DNA of 64,000 bases. Source: Lachnospiraceae bacterium (lineage in GTDB: Bacteria > Bacillota > Clostridia > Lachnospirales > Lachnospiraceae). A program made the translations under genes and the position numbers. Location: contig JAFSGE010000005.1 of assembly GCA_017434885.1 (NCBI GenBank), positions 1-64,000 on the forward strand. The letters run 5' to 3'. Below the pieces are notes generated by a model. The model was not told where the DNA came from and made no database searches. It saw nothing but the letters and a program-made list of their open reading frames with translations. Positions 8,226 to 16,652 of this stretch are shown in pieces; within the stretch, counting starts at the first letter, position 1, and each line of letters begins with the position of its first letter.

Positions 8226-8702
8226 CTATACTTCATACAAAACATCTTCAAGTGAGATAACAGGGCAGTCCACCTTCTCACTCAGCTTTGCCTCAATTTC
8301 ATCAAAAAAGGTAATGGAAGTAACAACTATTGCATCTACTGTTTCCAGTTCCTCATCAGGTGAAACCACATCAACATCTGCATAAAGATTATCTGCATTT
8401 CTGTCAATTGCATATTTTATCTTTACATTCGTTCCTGCCAGTTCATCTACAAGTGTTTCTCCTGCATAACTCATGCCGTAAACAGCAATCTCTTTATAGC
8501 CTTCTTTTTCAAAATAAGATGCAAGATTTTTCCCTTCCTGCTTTACTTTCACCCATTGATTCATCATTAAAAACAGTGCTAAATGTTTATCGGACATTTG
8601 CTGCTTTTCATTTACACTTTCTCCGATTACTTTCCCGGCACATAATGCTCCGCCTGCTGCTCCTACCAATAATGATAATGCTCCAACCACGCCTTTATTC
8701 AT
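8226..8702 (-). CDS. stand-alone Rossmann-module protein with N-terminal membrane anchor
   Basis: 158 residues. Residues 5-25 (VVGALSLLVGAAGGALCAGKV) form one hydrophobic, glycine/alanine-rich anchor. The rest is the Rossmann-like module found fused to enzymes throughout this island: KEIAVYGMSYAGETLVDEL, KIKYAIDRNAD, DAIVVTSITFFDEIEAKL, CPVISLEDVL. The soluble part closely resembles the C-terminus of the glycosyltransferase at 25048. No catalytic domain is present. A sensory, scaffold or sugar-nucleotide-binding role is a guess only. ATG at 8702 behind GAGGAG. Confidence 0.7.
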   Translation of the reverse strand: MNKGVVGALSLLVGAAGGALCAGKVIGESVNEKQQMSDKHLALFLMMNQWVKVKQEGKNLASYFEKEGYKEIAVYGMSYAGETLVDELAGTNVKIKYAIDRNADNLYADVDVVSPDEELETVDAIVVTSITFFDEIEAKLSEKVDCPVISLEDVLYEV

Positions 8703-8730
8703 TTTGTTCTCCTCTCTGCCGCTTAATTGT

Positions 8731-9374
8731 TTATGATATCTTTTTGCATACTTTCTCTACATCATATTTGGGTATTACTTCTTCTGCCGCATCACAGATA
8801 CGATGGATGACATCAATATCCTCTTCCAGTTCTTCCGCAATCTGTTCCCGCGACTTATCCTTTTTAAGCTTCTTACACACCTGTTCTACAAGAAGCACAT
8901 TACGCCCCTGTTCTAATCCTTCCTGTCTCTCATCTGCCAGCATTTCTTTTATTGCCAAACACATATTAACCTTTCCTCCACTTTCATGATTTTGCTTTAC
9001 GGAAACCAACTCTTCTGCTCTGGTATACGCCGCTACCATATCATAGGCTTCTTCGTCCATATCCTGATATGCCGGGTCACTCTGCACCAGCTCCCTTAAT
9101 CGCTTCTTGTCCTTTGCATAACGGATAAAATCAAATATCTGCTTTAAATCGGTCCGAAACACCTCTGTTCGTTCCAGCTTTGCAATCTCAAATACATGTA
9201 TCGGATAATTATTCACATATTTCCTCAATTTCTCAGGAATATCCGTAAAATCCAATATACCATGTAAATCTTTGCTTTTACTATTTGTTCACCTTCAAGC
9301 AATAAGCCATTAATTAAATCGGCATACCGCTCATTGTCTGAGAGACAGTTCTTCCCCCGTATGTCTTTATCCAT
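8731..9374 (-). pseudogene. Rpn-family nuclease, internally deleted
   Basis: An intact Rpn N-terminus starts at an ATG (9372-9374) after GGGAG: MDKDIRGKNCLSDNERYADL continues to about residue 36. It is then fused out of frame, near 9265, to the second half starting at LHGILDFTDIPEKL. The downstream frame runs 174 residues to 8731 (NYPIHVFEIAKLERTEVFRT..., tail VCKKLKKDKSREQIAEELEED). The catalytic ENQ/EIDY-type region is lost. The tail resembles those of the copies at 10789 and 32199. Confidence 0.75.
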
Positions 9375-9438
9375 ATTCAGTTTCTCCCTTCTACGGAAGC
9401 ATCCAAAAATCTCCCGCTTGTTTCTTTTTGATTGGAAT

Positions 9439-9504
9439 AAGCATAGATTTTTAGATATTTTCTGAATTTAGATATTTAGAAATATATAGAATAAAATTTA
9501 TGCT
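9439..9504 (-). repeat. Rpn leader, AAGCATA-bounded segment (copy C)
   Basis: A 66-base AT-rich segment bounded by inverted AAGCATA and TTATGCT, lying between the terminator at 9528-9565 and the Rpn start at 9374. Similar segments precede the Rpn copies at 11.8 and 30.2 kb and the coiled-coil gene at 43.9 kb. Probably the promoter region of the unit; exact boxes not resolved. Confidence 0.5.
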
Positions 9505-9527
9505 CTGGAAAAAGTATATCACATCAT

Positions 9528-9565
9528 AAAAAAAATGTCACGAAAAAACATAGCTTTTCATGACA
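9528..9565 (-). terminator. intrinsic terminator after the GT11 gene
   Basis: Minus strand: TGTCATGAAAA, loop GCTATG, TTTTTTCGTGACA, then eight T. It lies 38 bases after the GT11 stop. It does not belong to the T-family hairpins. Confidence 0.8.
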
Positions 9566-9602
9566 TTTTCATGACATAATTTTCACTAATAAACTCAAAT
9601 CA

Positions 9603-10472
9603 CTAAATCCGAATCCACTGTTTCGGAATAATATCTGTCTTCCAGTTTTTAGGACACACAACCACCTTATCAGGATTTGCATTCAGATAAGCAGGCCAAT
9701 AGCTAAACGTACTGTTTGCAATAATATGATGCTTACAATGCCTCATAATAGCCATTTCTTCATAATCCCGGAATCCCATTTCACTGACATATATTTTCTC
9801 TCCCGAAATTTCCAAATGCTCCCGAACCCACTCAATGTCATCTGAAAATACCAAATATGTAGGGTGTGAAACCACCTCACTCATATATGCCAACGCCTTC
9901 GGATAATATTCTTTCTGACTAATATCCCGATTCAGTTTCAGGAAATCTCCTCTGCGAACATGAATACTTATTGTATCTTCATTTCGCAACACCCTACTTA
10001 GTTCTCTGGGCAAACAAATTTTTTCTTTCAATACAAAGTCTCGTTGTAACACATCCTTAATGGAATCAAAATAGGATAAATCAAAAAAATATCCCTTATA
10101 ATAAGTTGGCAAAAATGCCCTCTTCTTTACATCAGATGTTTCTTCATCTCTGTATTGCCAAGGCCATAATCCGGTCTGTGCCAACCTATAGACACTTTGC
10201 GATATTGCATCATCTTCTGTCAGATAGCTCCATGGTTTTAGCTCAGACTCACCTGCCTGCGGCAACCGGATGCGAAAATGCGCTAATCCATACTTTCTGT
10301 CTGCATTCTTCTTATCGCGGCATGTCTGTTCTCCCCGCGCTGTCACATCTTCGTTATTAATAAAACGGGTATCCAAATAGACAGCCTTCCCTGTTTCAAT
10401 TTGAAGTTTTCTCGCAAATGCATACTGAAACATCTGATTTCCAAGACCGTCTGATATTTTTACGATGTTCAT
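9603..10472 (-). CDS. GT11 alpha-1,2-fucosyltransferase-type glycosyltransferase
   Basis: 289 residues from the ATG at 10472 (GGGGA eight bases upstream; an in-frame start at 10526 would overlap the Rpn fragment). Family GT11 signatures: KISDGLGNQMFQYAFARKL at the N-terminus, the GDP-binding HVRRGDF near residue 190, and ANSTFSYWPAYLN near residue 260 (usual SNSTFSWWGAWLN). GT11 enzymes transfer L-fucose from GDP-fucose, but some use other sugars. No GDP-fucose synthesis genes are visible here. It is a single-gene block bounded by Rpn units on both sides, which suggests independent acquisition. Confidence 0.85.
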   Translation of the reverse strand: MNIVKISDGLGNQMFQYAFARKLQIETGKAVYLDTRFINNEDVTARGEQTCRDKKNADRKYGLAHFRIRLPQAGESELKPWSYLTEDDAISQSVYRLAQTGLWPWQYRDEETSDVKKRAFLPTYYKGYFFDLSYFDSIKDVLQRDFVLKEKICLPRELSRVLRNEDTISIHVRRGDFLKLNRDISQKEYYPKALAYMSEVVSHPTYLVFSDDIEWVREHLEISGEKIYVSEMGFRDYEEMAIMRHCKHHIIANSTFSYWPAYLNANPDKVVVCPKNWKTDIIPKQWIRI

Positions 10473-10491
10473 GATTACATTCCCCATTCCG

Positions 10492-10788
10492 TCATATACA
10501 TACTTGCAATTCCTTTTCAAAATCACTGATACTTTCTGCCCTTGCTGCCAGCTTCAGCCATTTCTTCAAAACCTCTAAATCCTTTTGTTCATATATCTTA
10601 TCGCTTAACTCCTTTGACACTTCTCCTGCCTCACTTAATAATTCAATAACAGCAGATGCTTTTCCTTTTGTTATACCTTCCGCAACTCCATCATCATAAA
10701 ATTCCTCTAATGCTCTGCACATGTTTCCTTCCTCCTCTGCTTTGTTGTTTTTCCCCCAGTACACCACCAGTGTTGACACAGGAAATAT
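10492..10788 (-). pseudogene. second, truncated tandem copy of an Rpn gene
   Basis: Starts in homology with KIFPVSTLVVYWGK immediately after the stop of the Rpn gene at 10789. It then jumps from WGK to NNKAEEEGNMCRALEEF, a deletion of about 120 codons compared with 29536-30243; both edges carry GGAAA-type sequence. The tail (SAVIELLSEAGEVSKELSDK) matches the 29536 copy, not its immediate neighbour. Only 95 codons remain and no nuclease domain. Confidence 0.75.
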
Positions 10789-11785
10789 TTACATTACATC
10801 CGGCATTTTCTTATCCCGAAGAAGCTTATATATTTTTTTTGTATCAAATTCAGGCGCAAAGCTTAATGCCACATCATATATTTTCTTTATGGTATATTCA
10901 TCTTCTTCCAATTCTTCTGCTATCTGTGATACCTCTTTTTCTTTTGCTATTTTCCGACAAACCAACCCTATAAGCTTAATTGCTTCACCTTCCGCAACTC
11001 CATCATCATAAAATTCCTCTAATGCTCTGCACATGTTTCCTTCCTCCTCTGCTTTATTCTTAAACTGATTTATCATCTTTGGTGAGTTTGTCACCTTCCC
11101 AAGCACGTCCCAGCTCTCATCATCCATTTTGGAGCATTCCTTGCTGTTCCTTAAATATTCTATAAATTCTTTTTTGTTATTCCTATTTTTATACAGTTCA
11201 AAGAATGGCCGAAGCTCTGTCTTAAAGTATTCCGGATGTTCTATCTTGGATAAATCCAGAAAGTGTATGGGGTATTCCGGCACAAGATTTTTGACCTCTT
11301 CTCCATCCTCTCCCCAGTCTATCATGTCATGCAGGCTTTGGGGGCCGTCCCATTCTTCCTTTCCCCAGTACACTACCAGCGTCGATACTGGGAATATCTT
11401 ATCATCCTTTTTTTACCTTGTACAGAAATTCCCCGCCCGGTTTCAGTCCTTTCTTGGCATTTTCCTTTTTCTTTTGCCTGATTTGCTCGCCGTATGCCAT
11501 TGCCTCCTGCCGCATAACCCGCACCGGCATTCCGTAATCTACATGCTCCTGATTTTCCACTGTCCACAATGCAAACCTCTGTCCGGTCAGGCTCTGCTTC
11601 ATCACCAAATCCCGGAGCATTTCTTCTGCCTCTGTCTCTTCCGCCACGTCCAGCACCGGCGATACTTCTTCAAGCTCCTGTGGCTTTACCACCTCTCTGC
11701 CTTGGAACAGGCTTCCGTTCCAAAGGTCTGCGTACCGCTCTTTGTCACTGAAATACACCTTCAATCTGATGTCTTTTTCTCCCAT
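10789..11785 (-). pseudogene. Rpn-family nuclease, near full length with a frameshift in an A7 run
   Basis: First part 11785-11402 (MGEKDIRLKVYFSDKERYAD..., then ENQEHVDYGMPVRVM, the PD-(D/E)XK-type core) ends KVKKG-stop. The second part 11373-10789 continues YWGKEEWDGPQSLHDMIDW to a 194-residue tail. The break is an A7 run on the minus strand at 11408-11414 where the homologue at 30.2 kb has AAAGAA; one base less restores KVKKDDKIFPVS. So this is a one-base slip in an otherwise complete gene of about 330 codons. It could be a switchable or recently dead copy. Confidence 0.75.
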
Positions 11786-12003
11786 TTTGCCTCCTTCTTG
11801 CAGGAGACAATATCATGCCTTGCTTTCTGTGCATCTCCTGCTTTATTCTTTTTGATGTTTGAAATAAAGCACGATTTCATTTAGCACTGCACAGCAGCCA
11901 GATGTTCTATCTAAGAAATGTAATAGAATGTTAGAAATATATGCTTCAAGCAGAGTATAGCATGACGTAAAAACATATTTCAATCATTATTTCTTTTCAA
12001 AGC
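11786..12003 (-). repeat. Rpn leader repeat, family B copy 1
   Basis: Upstream region of the frameshifted Rpn gene. It contains a hairpin with arms GCAGGAGA/TCTCCTGC just before the ribosome site AAGGAGG and an AAGCACGATTT...ATATGCTT-bounded segment (11867-11946). The left part matches 30244-30415 closely. Confidence 0.7.
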
Positions 12004-12063
12004 AAAAACGGATAGCAACCTGCACAAACACAATATCTTGTATTTATACATCGCCACTATCCG
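12004..12063 (-). terminator. T-family hairpin 2, end of the AT-rich glycan operon
   Basis: Arms CGGATAG (12009-12015) and CTATCCG (12057-12063) enclose the conserved CAACCTGCACAAACACAATA and an inner ACAA/TTGT hairpin. The minus-strand stem ends in TTTTT. About 140 bases beyond the stop at 12201. Confidence 0.75.
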
Positions 12064-12200
12064 TATCACACACCACATGTTGTATTTTCCGACAGTTAGC
12101 CCGTCTATTTTTTATTGAATTTTCAGCATATTTATGGCGTCCACCTAAAAATACTTTTCTCATCTATAACGTCATATCATCTGCTTTTTTCAAGTTCAAA

Positions 12201-13400
12201 CTACTTTGATACCTTCCCTGTATTTTCTTCTACTTCATAAATCTTCGTTCCAACATTGCCTTGCAATTCCGATTTCTCTCTGCTAGAATCCCGTTTTATA
12301 ACACCTTGAAGAAAGTCTTCCAATTGATAATATAAAATCCCTTCATTTATCGTATGTACTTCCTGTTCAAGTCTCTCATGCACCTCCGATAAGTCAAGTT
12401 GGCTCATATCAAATTCAACAATTTCCTGTGACCAATCACTTGTATCAACAATCAAAATAGCATTTTTGTCAAGCAGCGGCATGTAAAGTTTCCCATCCAC
12501 CAATTTATATTGTTGAAACTTTGTATCTGTTCTCTTATATTCTCCAATTTCTAACGGTAACCTACATACTTCCCACTCAGAATTGATTAATAGCAAATAG
12601 TCTGCCCACTGTTGCATTACAACAATTTGATTATCAACCTTACATAATCCAAACGGATAACCGGGATCCTGTAACTTTTCTCCTAAAAATCCAAGGTCAG
12701 CTTCTATCTTATTAACACTTCCATCCTTTTCATTCCAACGTATCAATTCCGAGTAAAACCTGTCAACTAAAATAAATTCTTCATTATAGTAAACAATTCC
12801 TGTATACATTCTTTCTTCATTACAAATTTTATGAAACGAAATTTCATCCGTTTCCATGTTATATTTAATTACAACATTTTCTGCTAGTAAATACATTGTT
12901 TCATCTACAACTTCAAAATCCGAAAATACCAATGCTGTCTGATTTACTTGCAAGAAATCCGGGAAACGCTCTAAAAGTTTTTCTTTCCATGGAACACACT
13001 GCATTTCAAATGTTTCTTTGTTTATTTTCAAAATGGCCGGATATAACATTGGAACAAAAACAAACCACTCTTTATAATCATACACTGCACCAAATCTGCT
13101 CTTTTTTTCATCTCCCTCTTTCATTGGAATTGACACATATTTTTTTTCTTTATCAACGATATCATATACTAATATATCATCTACTGACACACATGGAATA
13201 AACCATAGCTTTGTTCCATTGACTCCAATATCCACATATAAATTCTTATCTGTCGGCTTTACTGTATCTGTCAAAGTCACATAATCTACTTTCTGCGTTG
13301 GTACATTTAACTTAAATATACCATTTGCTCGATAGGTGCAAAAATATATATCATTTTTTACAACTTTAAAGCCTTTCATATCCATCACAAAATCACTCAT
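12201..13400 (-). CDS. unrecognised beta-propeller-like protein
   Basis: 399 residues from the ATG at 13400 (GGGA upstream; two bases after the preceding stop). I do not recognise a family. The sequence is built of repeated short strand motifs ending in aromatic/hydrophobic pairs (NDIYFCTYRANGIFKLN, TKLWFIPCVSVDDILVYDI, EWFVFVPMLYPAILKIN, GKLYMPLLDKNAILIVD), roughly every 45-60 residues, as in six- or seven-bladed propellers. No signal peptide, membrane segment or obvious catalytic motif. It is the last gene of the operon with the CMP-sugar genes, so a role in glycan recognition or assembly is possible but unproven. Confidence 0.6.
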   Translation of the reverse strand: MSDFVMDMKGFKVVKNDIYFCTYRANGIFKLNVPTQKVDYVTLTDTVKPTDKNLYVDIGVNGTKLWFIPCVSVDDILVYDIVDKEKKYVSIPMKEGDEKKSRFGAVYDYKEWFVFVPMLYPAILKINKETFEMQCVPWKEKLLERFPDFLQVNQTALVFSDFEVVDETMYLLAENVVIKYNMETDEISFHKICNEERMYTGIVYYNEEFILVDRFYSELIRWNEKDGSVNKIEADLGFLGEKLQDPGYPFGLCKVDNQIVVMQQWADYLLLINSEWEVCRLPLEIGEYKRTDTKFQQYKLVDGKLYMPLLDKNAILIVDTSDWSQEIVEFDMSQLDLSEVHERLEQEVHTINEGILYYQLEDFLQGVIKRDSSREKSELQGNVGTKIYEVEENTGKVSK

Positions 13401-13402
13401 AC

Positions 13403-14131
13403 TTATTCCCTTTCTGATTGTGAAACCAAACCATTCTTTCTCATTAATTGTTCTATAATATCCCAATCACTTGGCTCATCAATTTCAAAAAAAGTATCTT
13501 CACTCATTTCAACTGCTTGAATATTTCCTGAGATACGATTTTTACTTCTACATAAAGCTTCCTTAGATGTAATATAAAAAGCGCCGTTTTCCACCAAATA
13601 TCCTTTAAAATCTTGACGCCTTGGTCGATTAAACACATCATAGTTGGTCGGATGTGCAAATCCATCTTCATCTATTTCCCAATGAAATCTTTTCTGGCGT
13701 ACTACCGAAAGCACACTATCTGTTCCTTCCTCATAATATGCTTCAAATCCACGTTCCAAATCTTCACTTTTCAAAAGTGGAGAAGTTGCCTGAATCAAAA
13801 CAATATTGCCAAATTCATATTTTTCTGCAAATTCAAGCATTACAGACTCTGTAGACGCAGTATCCGACGCAGATTGCGCAGAACGACCAATTATGATAAC
13901 CTTTTCAAATAACTTCTTTTCACTTCCATACTTAAACTTTTCTATCGTCTCTGCTATTTCTTCGCTATCTGTTGCAACATATACCTCATCAATGCTTTTA
14001 CAATCACAAGCAGCACGTAAGCTCCAATAAACCAGTGGTTTCCCATTAATAATCTTAATATTTTTTAAAGGAATTGACTTACTACCTCCTCTGACCGGAA
14101 CAAAAGCTACATTTCTTTCAGTTCTGTTCAT
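13403..14131 (-). CDS. CMP-nonulosonate (sialic-acid-type) cytidylyltransferase
   Basis: 242 residues of the acylneuraminate cytidylyltransferase family, which activates nonulosonic acids with CTP. Seen: VAFVPVRGGSKSIPLKNIK (nucleotide-binding loop, residues 8-26), VYVATDSEEIAE, IVLIQATSPLLKSEDLERG (metal/CMP site) and a C-terminal FFEIDEPSDWDIIEQL. The ligand could be Neu5Ac, KDN, legionaminic or pseudaminic acid. Its ribosome site GGGGAGAGTAAGGA is supplied by a remnant of the synthase 3' end (14132-14250). It works with the synthase at 15100 and the phosphatase at 15986. Confidence 0.88.
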   Translation of the reverse strand: MNRTERNVAFVPVRGGSKSIPLKNIKIINGKPLVYWSLRAACDCKSIDEVYVATDSEEIAETIEKFKYGSEKKLFEKVIIIGRSAQSASDTASTESVMLEFAEKYEFGNIVLIQATSPLLKSEDLERGFEAYYEEGTDSVLSVVRQKRFHWEIDEDGFAHPTNYDVFNRPRRQDFKGYLVENGAFYITSKEALCRSKNRISGNIQAVEMSEDTFFEIDEPSDWDIIEQLMRKNGLVSQSERE

Positions 14132-14250
14132 TCCTTACTCTCCCCGCAATTTTTTCTTACTTCTTTTTCACGCTCTGTATAACTTTTTCTCCATTACCCA
14201 GCACAGTCAAAACTCCGTTCATTCTTCCGTGTAACATCGCTATAATTATC
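14132..14250 (-). pseudogene. duplicated 3'-end fragment of the NeuB-like synthase gene
   Basis: About 115 bases read AMLHGRMNGVLTVLGNGEKV on the minus strand and match, at roughly four of five positions by eye, the last 115 bases of the synthase gene at 15100-15981 (AMLQGRMKEVLVMLGNGEKV), including GCGGGGAGAGTAA at its stop. Two single-base losses put the end out of frame. It begins right after the stop of the methyltransferase at 14261 and ends at the next gene's start, acting as its ribosome site. Confidence 0.85.
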
Positions 14251-14260
14251 CCTTTGTTCC

Positions 14261-15097
14261 TTACTGTTTCATTATCCCAACACTTATAGAATCCCCTATT
14301 GGAAACAAACTTATTTGTTTTCCTTCACAAAATTCTTCTACTGCATGTCTAACCCCTTCATACACTTCAGAAAAATAATCATGTACTAATATCACTCCAC
14401 CACTTTCCATCTTCTCCCAAAAGAAATCCAATCCCTCAACCGTTGGCTTATATAAATCCATATCCAAATTCACAAAACAAAATGTATCTGAAATACCGTG
14501 TGCTGTCTCTGGGAAATAACCTTTTTTGATAATGCACTTATCTGCATGCTTCATCTTCTGCATTACCAACTCTTCCGACGTCATATTAAGATGTCCCACT
14601 TTTTCATTGGAAAAGTTAAATTTCTTTTCGTATTCAATATCCTTCTCATCAAATCCCTCAAAAGTATCAAATAAATACAACTTTCTATCCGGAAACTTTT
14701 CATTAATTACTCTGGCAAACTCTCCTTGAAATACACCTGCTTCCGCAACAGCGCCTTGTATACCTTTCTCATAAACAATCTGTGCAAAATCAGTCAAAAA
14801 TTGTTCTCTTGCCTTAACCTGCAGTTCCATATAACTCAAATTAATAGTAGCCTTAGATATCCCCATACCTATTAATTGGTCTCTAATTGGATACATAGCT
14901 GTTATTGAAGCAACTATCACTTCATCCCATTTCACTCTCAAAATTTCATTAGGCGGAATTATCGGTACTCCAGCTATTTGCCCCCCCCACTTTGCATTAT
15001 CATTATCTGTAAATGCCACTATTTCATATTCTTCTTCGATTTTTCTATATAATTTTTTTGAATTCTCTGATGCTCCGAAAATAACTACTTTATTCAT
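14261..15097 (-). CDS. TylF/MycF-type O-methyltransferase with N-terminal Rossmann module
   Basis: 278 residues. Residues 1-95: the Rossmann-like module (KVVIFGASENSKKLYRKI, AFTDNDNAKWGGQIAG, EVIVASITAM). Residues 110-275: a macrocin O-methyltransferase (TylF) domain with EAGVFQGEFARVINEKFPD (SAM loop), LYLFDTFEGFDE, VNLDMDLYKPTVEGLDFF (metal-binding acidic patch) and GGVILVHDY. It probably O-methylates a sugar of the glycan, cytosolic. Codons 36-38 (W-G-G) are written as a run of eight G, a likely slippage site. The gene sits between the synthase and a second copy of the synthase 3' end, so it looks inserted. Confidence 0.85.
   Translation of the reverse strand: MNKVVIFGASENSKKLYRKIEEEYEIVAFTDNDNAKWGGQIAGVPIIPPNEILRVKWDEVIVASITAMYPIRDQLIGMGISKATINLSYMELQVKAREQFLTDFAQIVYEKGIQGAVAEAGVFQGEFARVINEKFPDRKLYLFDTFEGFDEKDIEYEKKFNFSNEKVGHLNMTSEELVMQKMKHADKCIIKKGYFPETAHGISDTFCFVNLDMDLYKPTVEGLDFFWEKMESGGVILVHDYFSEVYEGVRHAVEEFCEGKQISLFPIGDSISVGIMKQ
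14981..14988 (-). repeat. G8 homopolymer in methyltransferase gene
   Basis: TGGGGGGGGCAA on the coding strand at codons 37-39 of the TylF-type gene. Both glycines use GGG in an AT-rich gene. A one-base change would truncate the protein before the catalytic domain. Confidence 0.8.
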
Positions 15098-15099
15098 AT

Positions 15100-15981
15100 T
15101 TACTCTCCCCGCAATTTTTTTCTCACTTCTTTTTCTTTTTCAGTAATAACCTTTTCTCCGTTACCTAGCATAACCAAAACTTCTTTCATTCTTCCCTGCA
15201 ACATTGCCATAGCAGCAACACTTAAACTTGCCGCATGGTCAGTTCCCCACATGTTACGATCCAATGTTACATGACGTTCTATCACCTTTGCTCCAAGCGA
15301 AACAGCCACAACCGATGGTTCCAAATTAATTTCATGTCCACTATATCCAACAAGACAATGATATCTTTCTTTCAATGCTGTAATCATTCTTAAATTCAGC
15401 TCAGATGCCGGCGCAGGATAAGCAGAATTTGTATGCATCAAAATATAGTTTCCTTCTGAATATTTTTCCAAAAAGGAAACCGTTCTGTCTAGTTCTGCCC
15501 ACGTACTCATCCCTGTTGATACAAGTAACGGCTTTCTGCTTTCGCATGCCTTTTTAAGTAATTCTTCATTTGCATTACTGGAAGAAGCAATCTTTAAAAA
15601 TGGCAAATCATATTCCAATAAAAACTCCAAACTGGGAATATCCCAAGGAGATGCAGTCCATGCTATTGGTTTTTCTTTACAATAAGCATCTATGTAATCA
15701 TATTCAGCTTTTCCAAATTCTATTTTTTTCTTGTACTCCAAATAAGTCATTCTTCCCCATGGAGTATCTCTCATTACACTTTTTTGTGCTTCCGGCACTG
15801 CTATATCAGGTTCCCTTTTTTGAAATTTCACGCAGTTCCACAAACATGCATTAGCCGCATCAATCAACTTCTTCGCTATCTGCAAATCTCCATTATGATT
15901 AATTCCGATTTCTGCTATTATGTAAGGAAAAGACTCTTCATTAATTAAATAGTCTCCTAATTTTATTTCCTGCAATGCCAT
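15100..15981 (-). CDS. NeuB-family nonulosonate synthase lacking a SAF domain
   Basis: 293 residues. NeuB enzymes condense phosphoenolpyruvate with a six-carbon sugar (or its phosphate) to make nonulosonic acids. Seen: YIIAEIGINHNGDLQIAKKL (residues 20-39), VKFQKREPDIAVPE, LVSTGMSTWAEL, LMHTNSAYPAP, VGYSGHEINLEPSVVAVSLG and VIERHVTLDRNMWGTDHAASL. The barrel is complete but the C-terminal antifreeze-like SAF domain of usual NeuB/PseI/LegI (about 340 residues) is absent. The adjacent KdsC-like phosphatase suggests a phosphorylated intermediate, as in KDN-9-phosphate synthesis. Its last 115 bases are duplicated at 14132-14250. Confidence 0.88.
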   Translation of the reverse strand: MALQEIKLGDYLINEESFPYIIAEIGINHNGDLQIAKKLIDAANACLWNCVKFQKREPDIAVPEAQKSVMRDTPWGRMTYLEYKKKIEFGKAEYDYIDAYCKEKPIAWTASPWDIPSLEFLLEYDLPFLKIASSSNANEELLKKACESRKPLLVSTGMSTWAELDRTVSFLEKYSEGNYILMHTNSAYPAPASELNLRMITALKERYHCLVGYSGHEINLEPSVVAVSLGAKVIERHVTLDRNMWGTDHAASLSVAAMAMLQGRMKEVLVMLGNGEKVITEKEKEVRKKLRGE

Positions 15982-15985
15982 ATCA

Positions 15986-16471
15986 TTATTCCTCCATATG
16001 ATTGCTTATCAAACCCGCCACTTCTCTTATCACGCCATAACCACCATTAACAGTTGTAATATAGTCAGCTATCTGTTTCACTTCTTCGTAAGCATCCTGC
16101 GGCACAATTTTAACTCCTGTCAATTTCATGGCTTCGTAATCATTAATGTCATTTCCGATATACGCCACATTATCTAACAAAATGTTTCTACTTTCACAGT
16201 ACTCCTGTAAACACTTGGCCTTATCATGAATACTCTGCACACATTCTACACCAAGCTTTTGTGCACGTTTTCCTACAACACCATTTGTTTCTGTTGACAT
16301 GATTACTAATTCAATTCCTAAATTACGCAGTATATGTACCGCTTGTCCGTCCGCACGACTGACATATACTGACTCTTTTCCGTCTTCATCAACCAAAACC
16401 CGGTTATCTGTCATAACACCATCAAAATCACTTATAATCAGCTTAATTTTTTCCCATTCAACCTGTTTCAT
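15986..16471 (-). CDS. KdsC-like HAD phosphatase (nonulosonate/KDO-type)
   Basis: 161 residues from the ATG at 16471; a GTG at 16486 is also in frame. HAD subfamily C0: motif I LIISDFDGVMTDNRV, motif II IMSTETNG, the lysine KAKCLQEYC, and motif IV YIGNDINDYEAMKLTG. KdsC-type enzymes dephosphorylate KDO-8-phosphate, and relatives dephosphorylate KDN- or Neu5Ac-9-phosphate. Since no KDO genes are expected in a Gram-positive, dephosphorylation of the neighbouring synthase's 9-phosphate product is the natural reading. Four bases separate it from the synthase gene. Confidence 0.85.
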   Translation of the reverse strand: MKQVEWEKIKLIISDFDGVMTDNRVLVDEDGKESVYVSRADGQAVHILRNLGIELVIMSTETNGVVGKRAQKLGVECVQSIHDKAKCLQEYCESRNILLDNVAYIGNDINDYEAMKLTGVKIVPQDAYEEVKQIADYITTVNGGYGVIREVAGLISNHMEE

Positions 16472-16472
16472 A

Positions 16473-16646
16473 CTACAATATATCACTTTCTTTTTTGGTG
16501 CCTATATACCACAATGTATCTGCTATTCCGAGACTGACAAGTTTCTTCTCGTATGCAGCATTAATTTCTTCATCATTAAATTCAATCCACTTTACATGCT
16601 CACTCTCCAAAAAAATCATCACTTGCGCAACAACTCTCAAACTTCC
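16473..16646 (-). pseudogene. orphan 3'-end coding fragment (57 codons) of an unidentified gene
   Basis: On the minus strand, directly after the stop of the gene at 16653, a frame without start runs 57 codons (…FLESEHVKWIEFNDEEINAA...ADTLWYIGTKKESDIL) and stops one base before the phosphatase ATG. The composition and periodicity look like real protein. No ribosome site precedes it. Given the two neighbouring cases of duplicated 3' ends, it is best read as the remaining end of a gene that once preceded the phosphatase. Family not recognised. Confidence 0.5.
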
Positions 16647-16652
16647 TTATGC

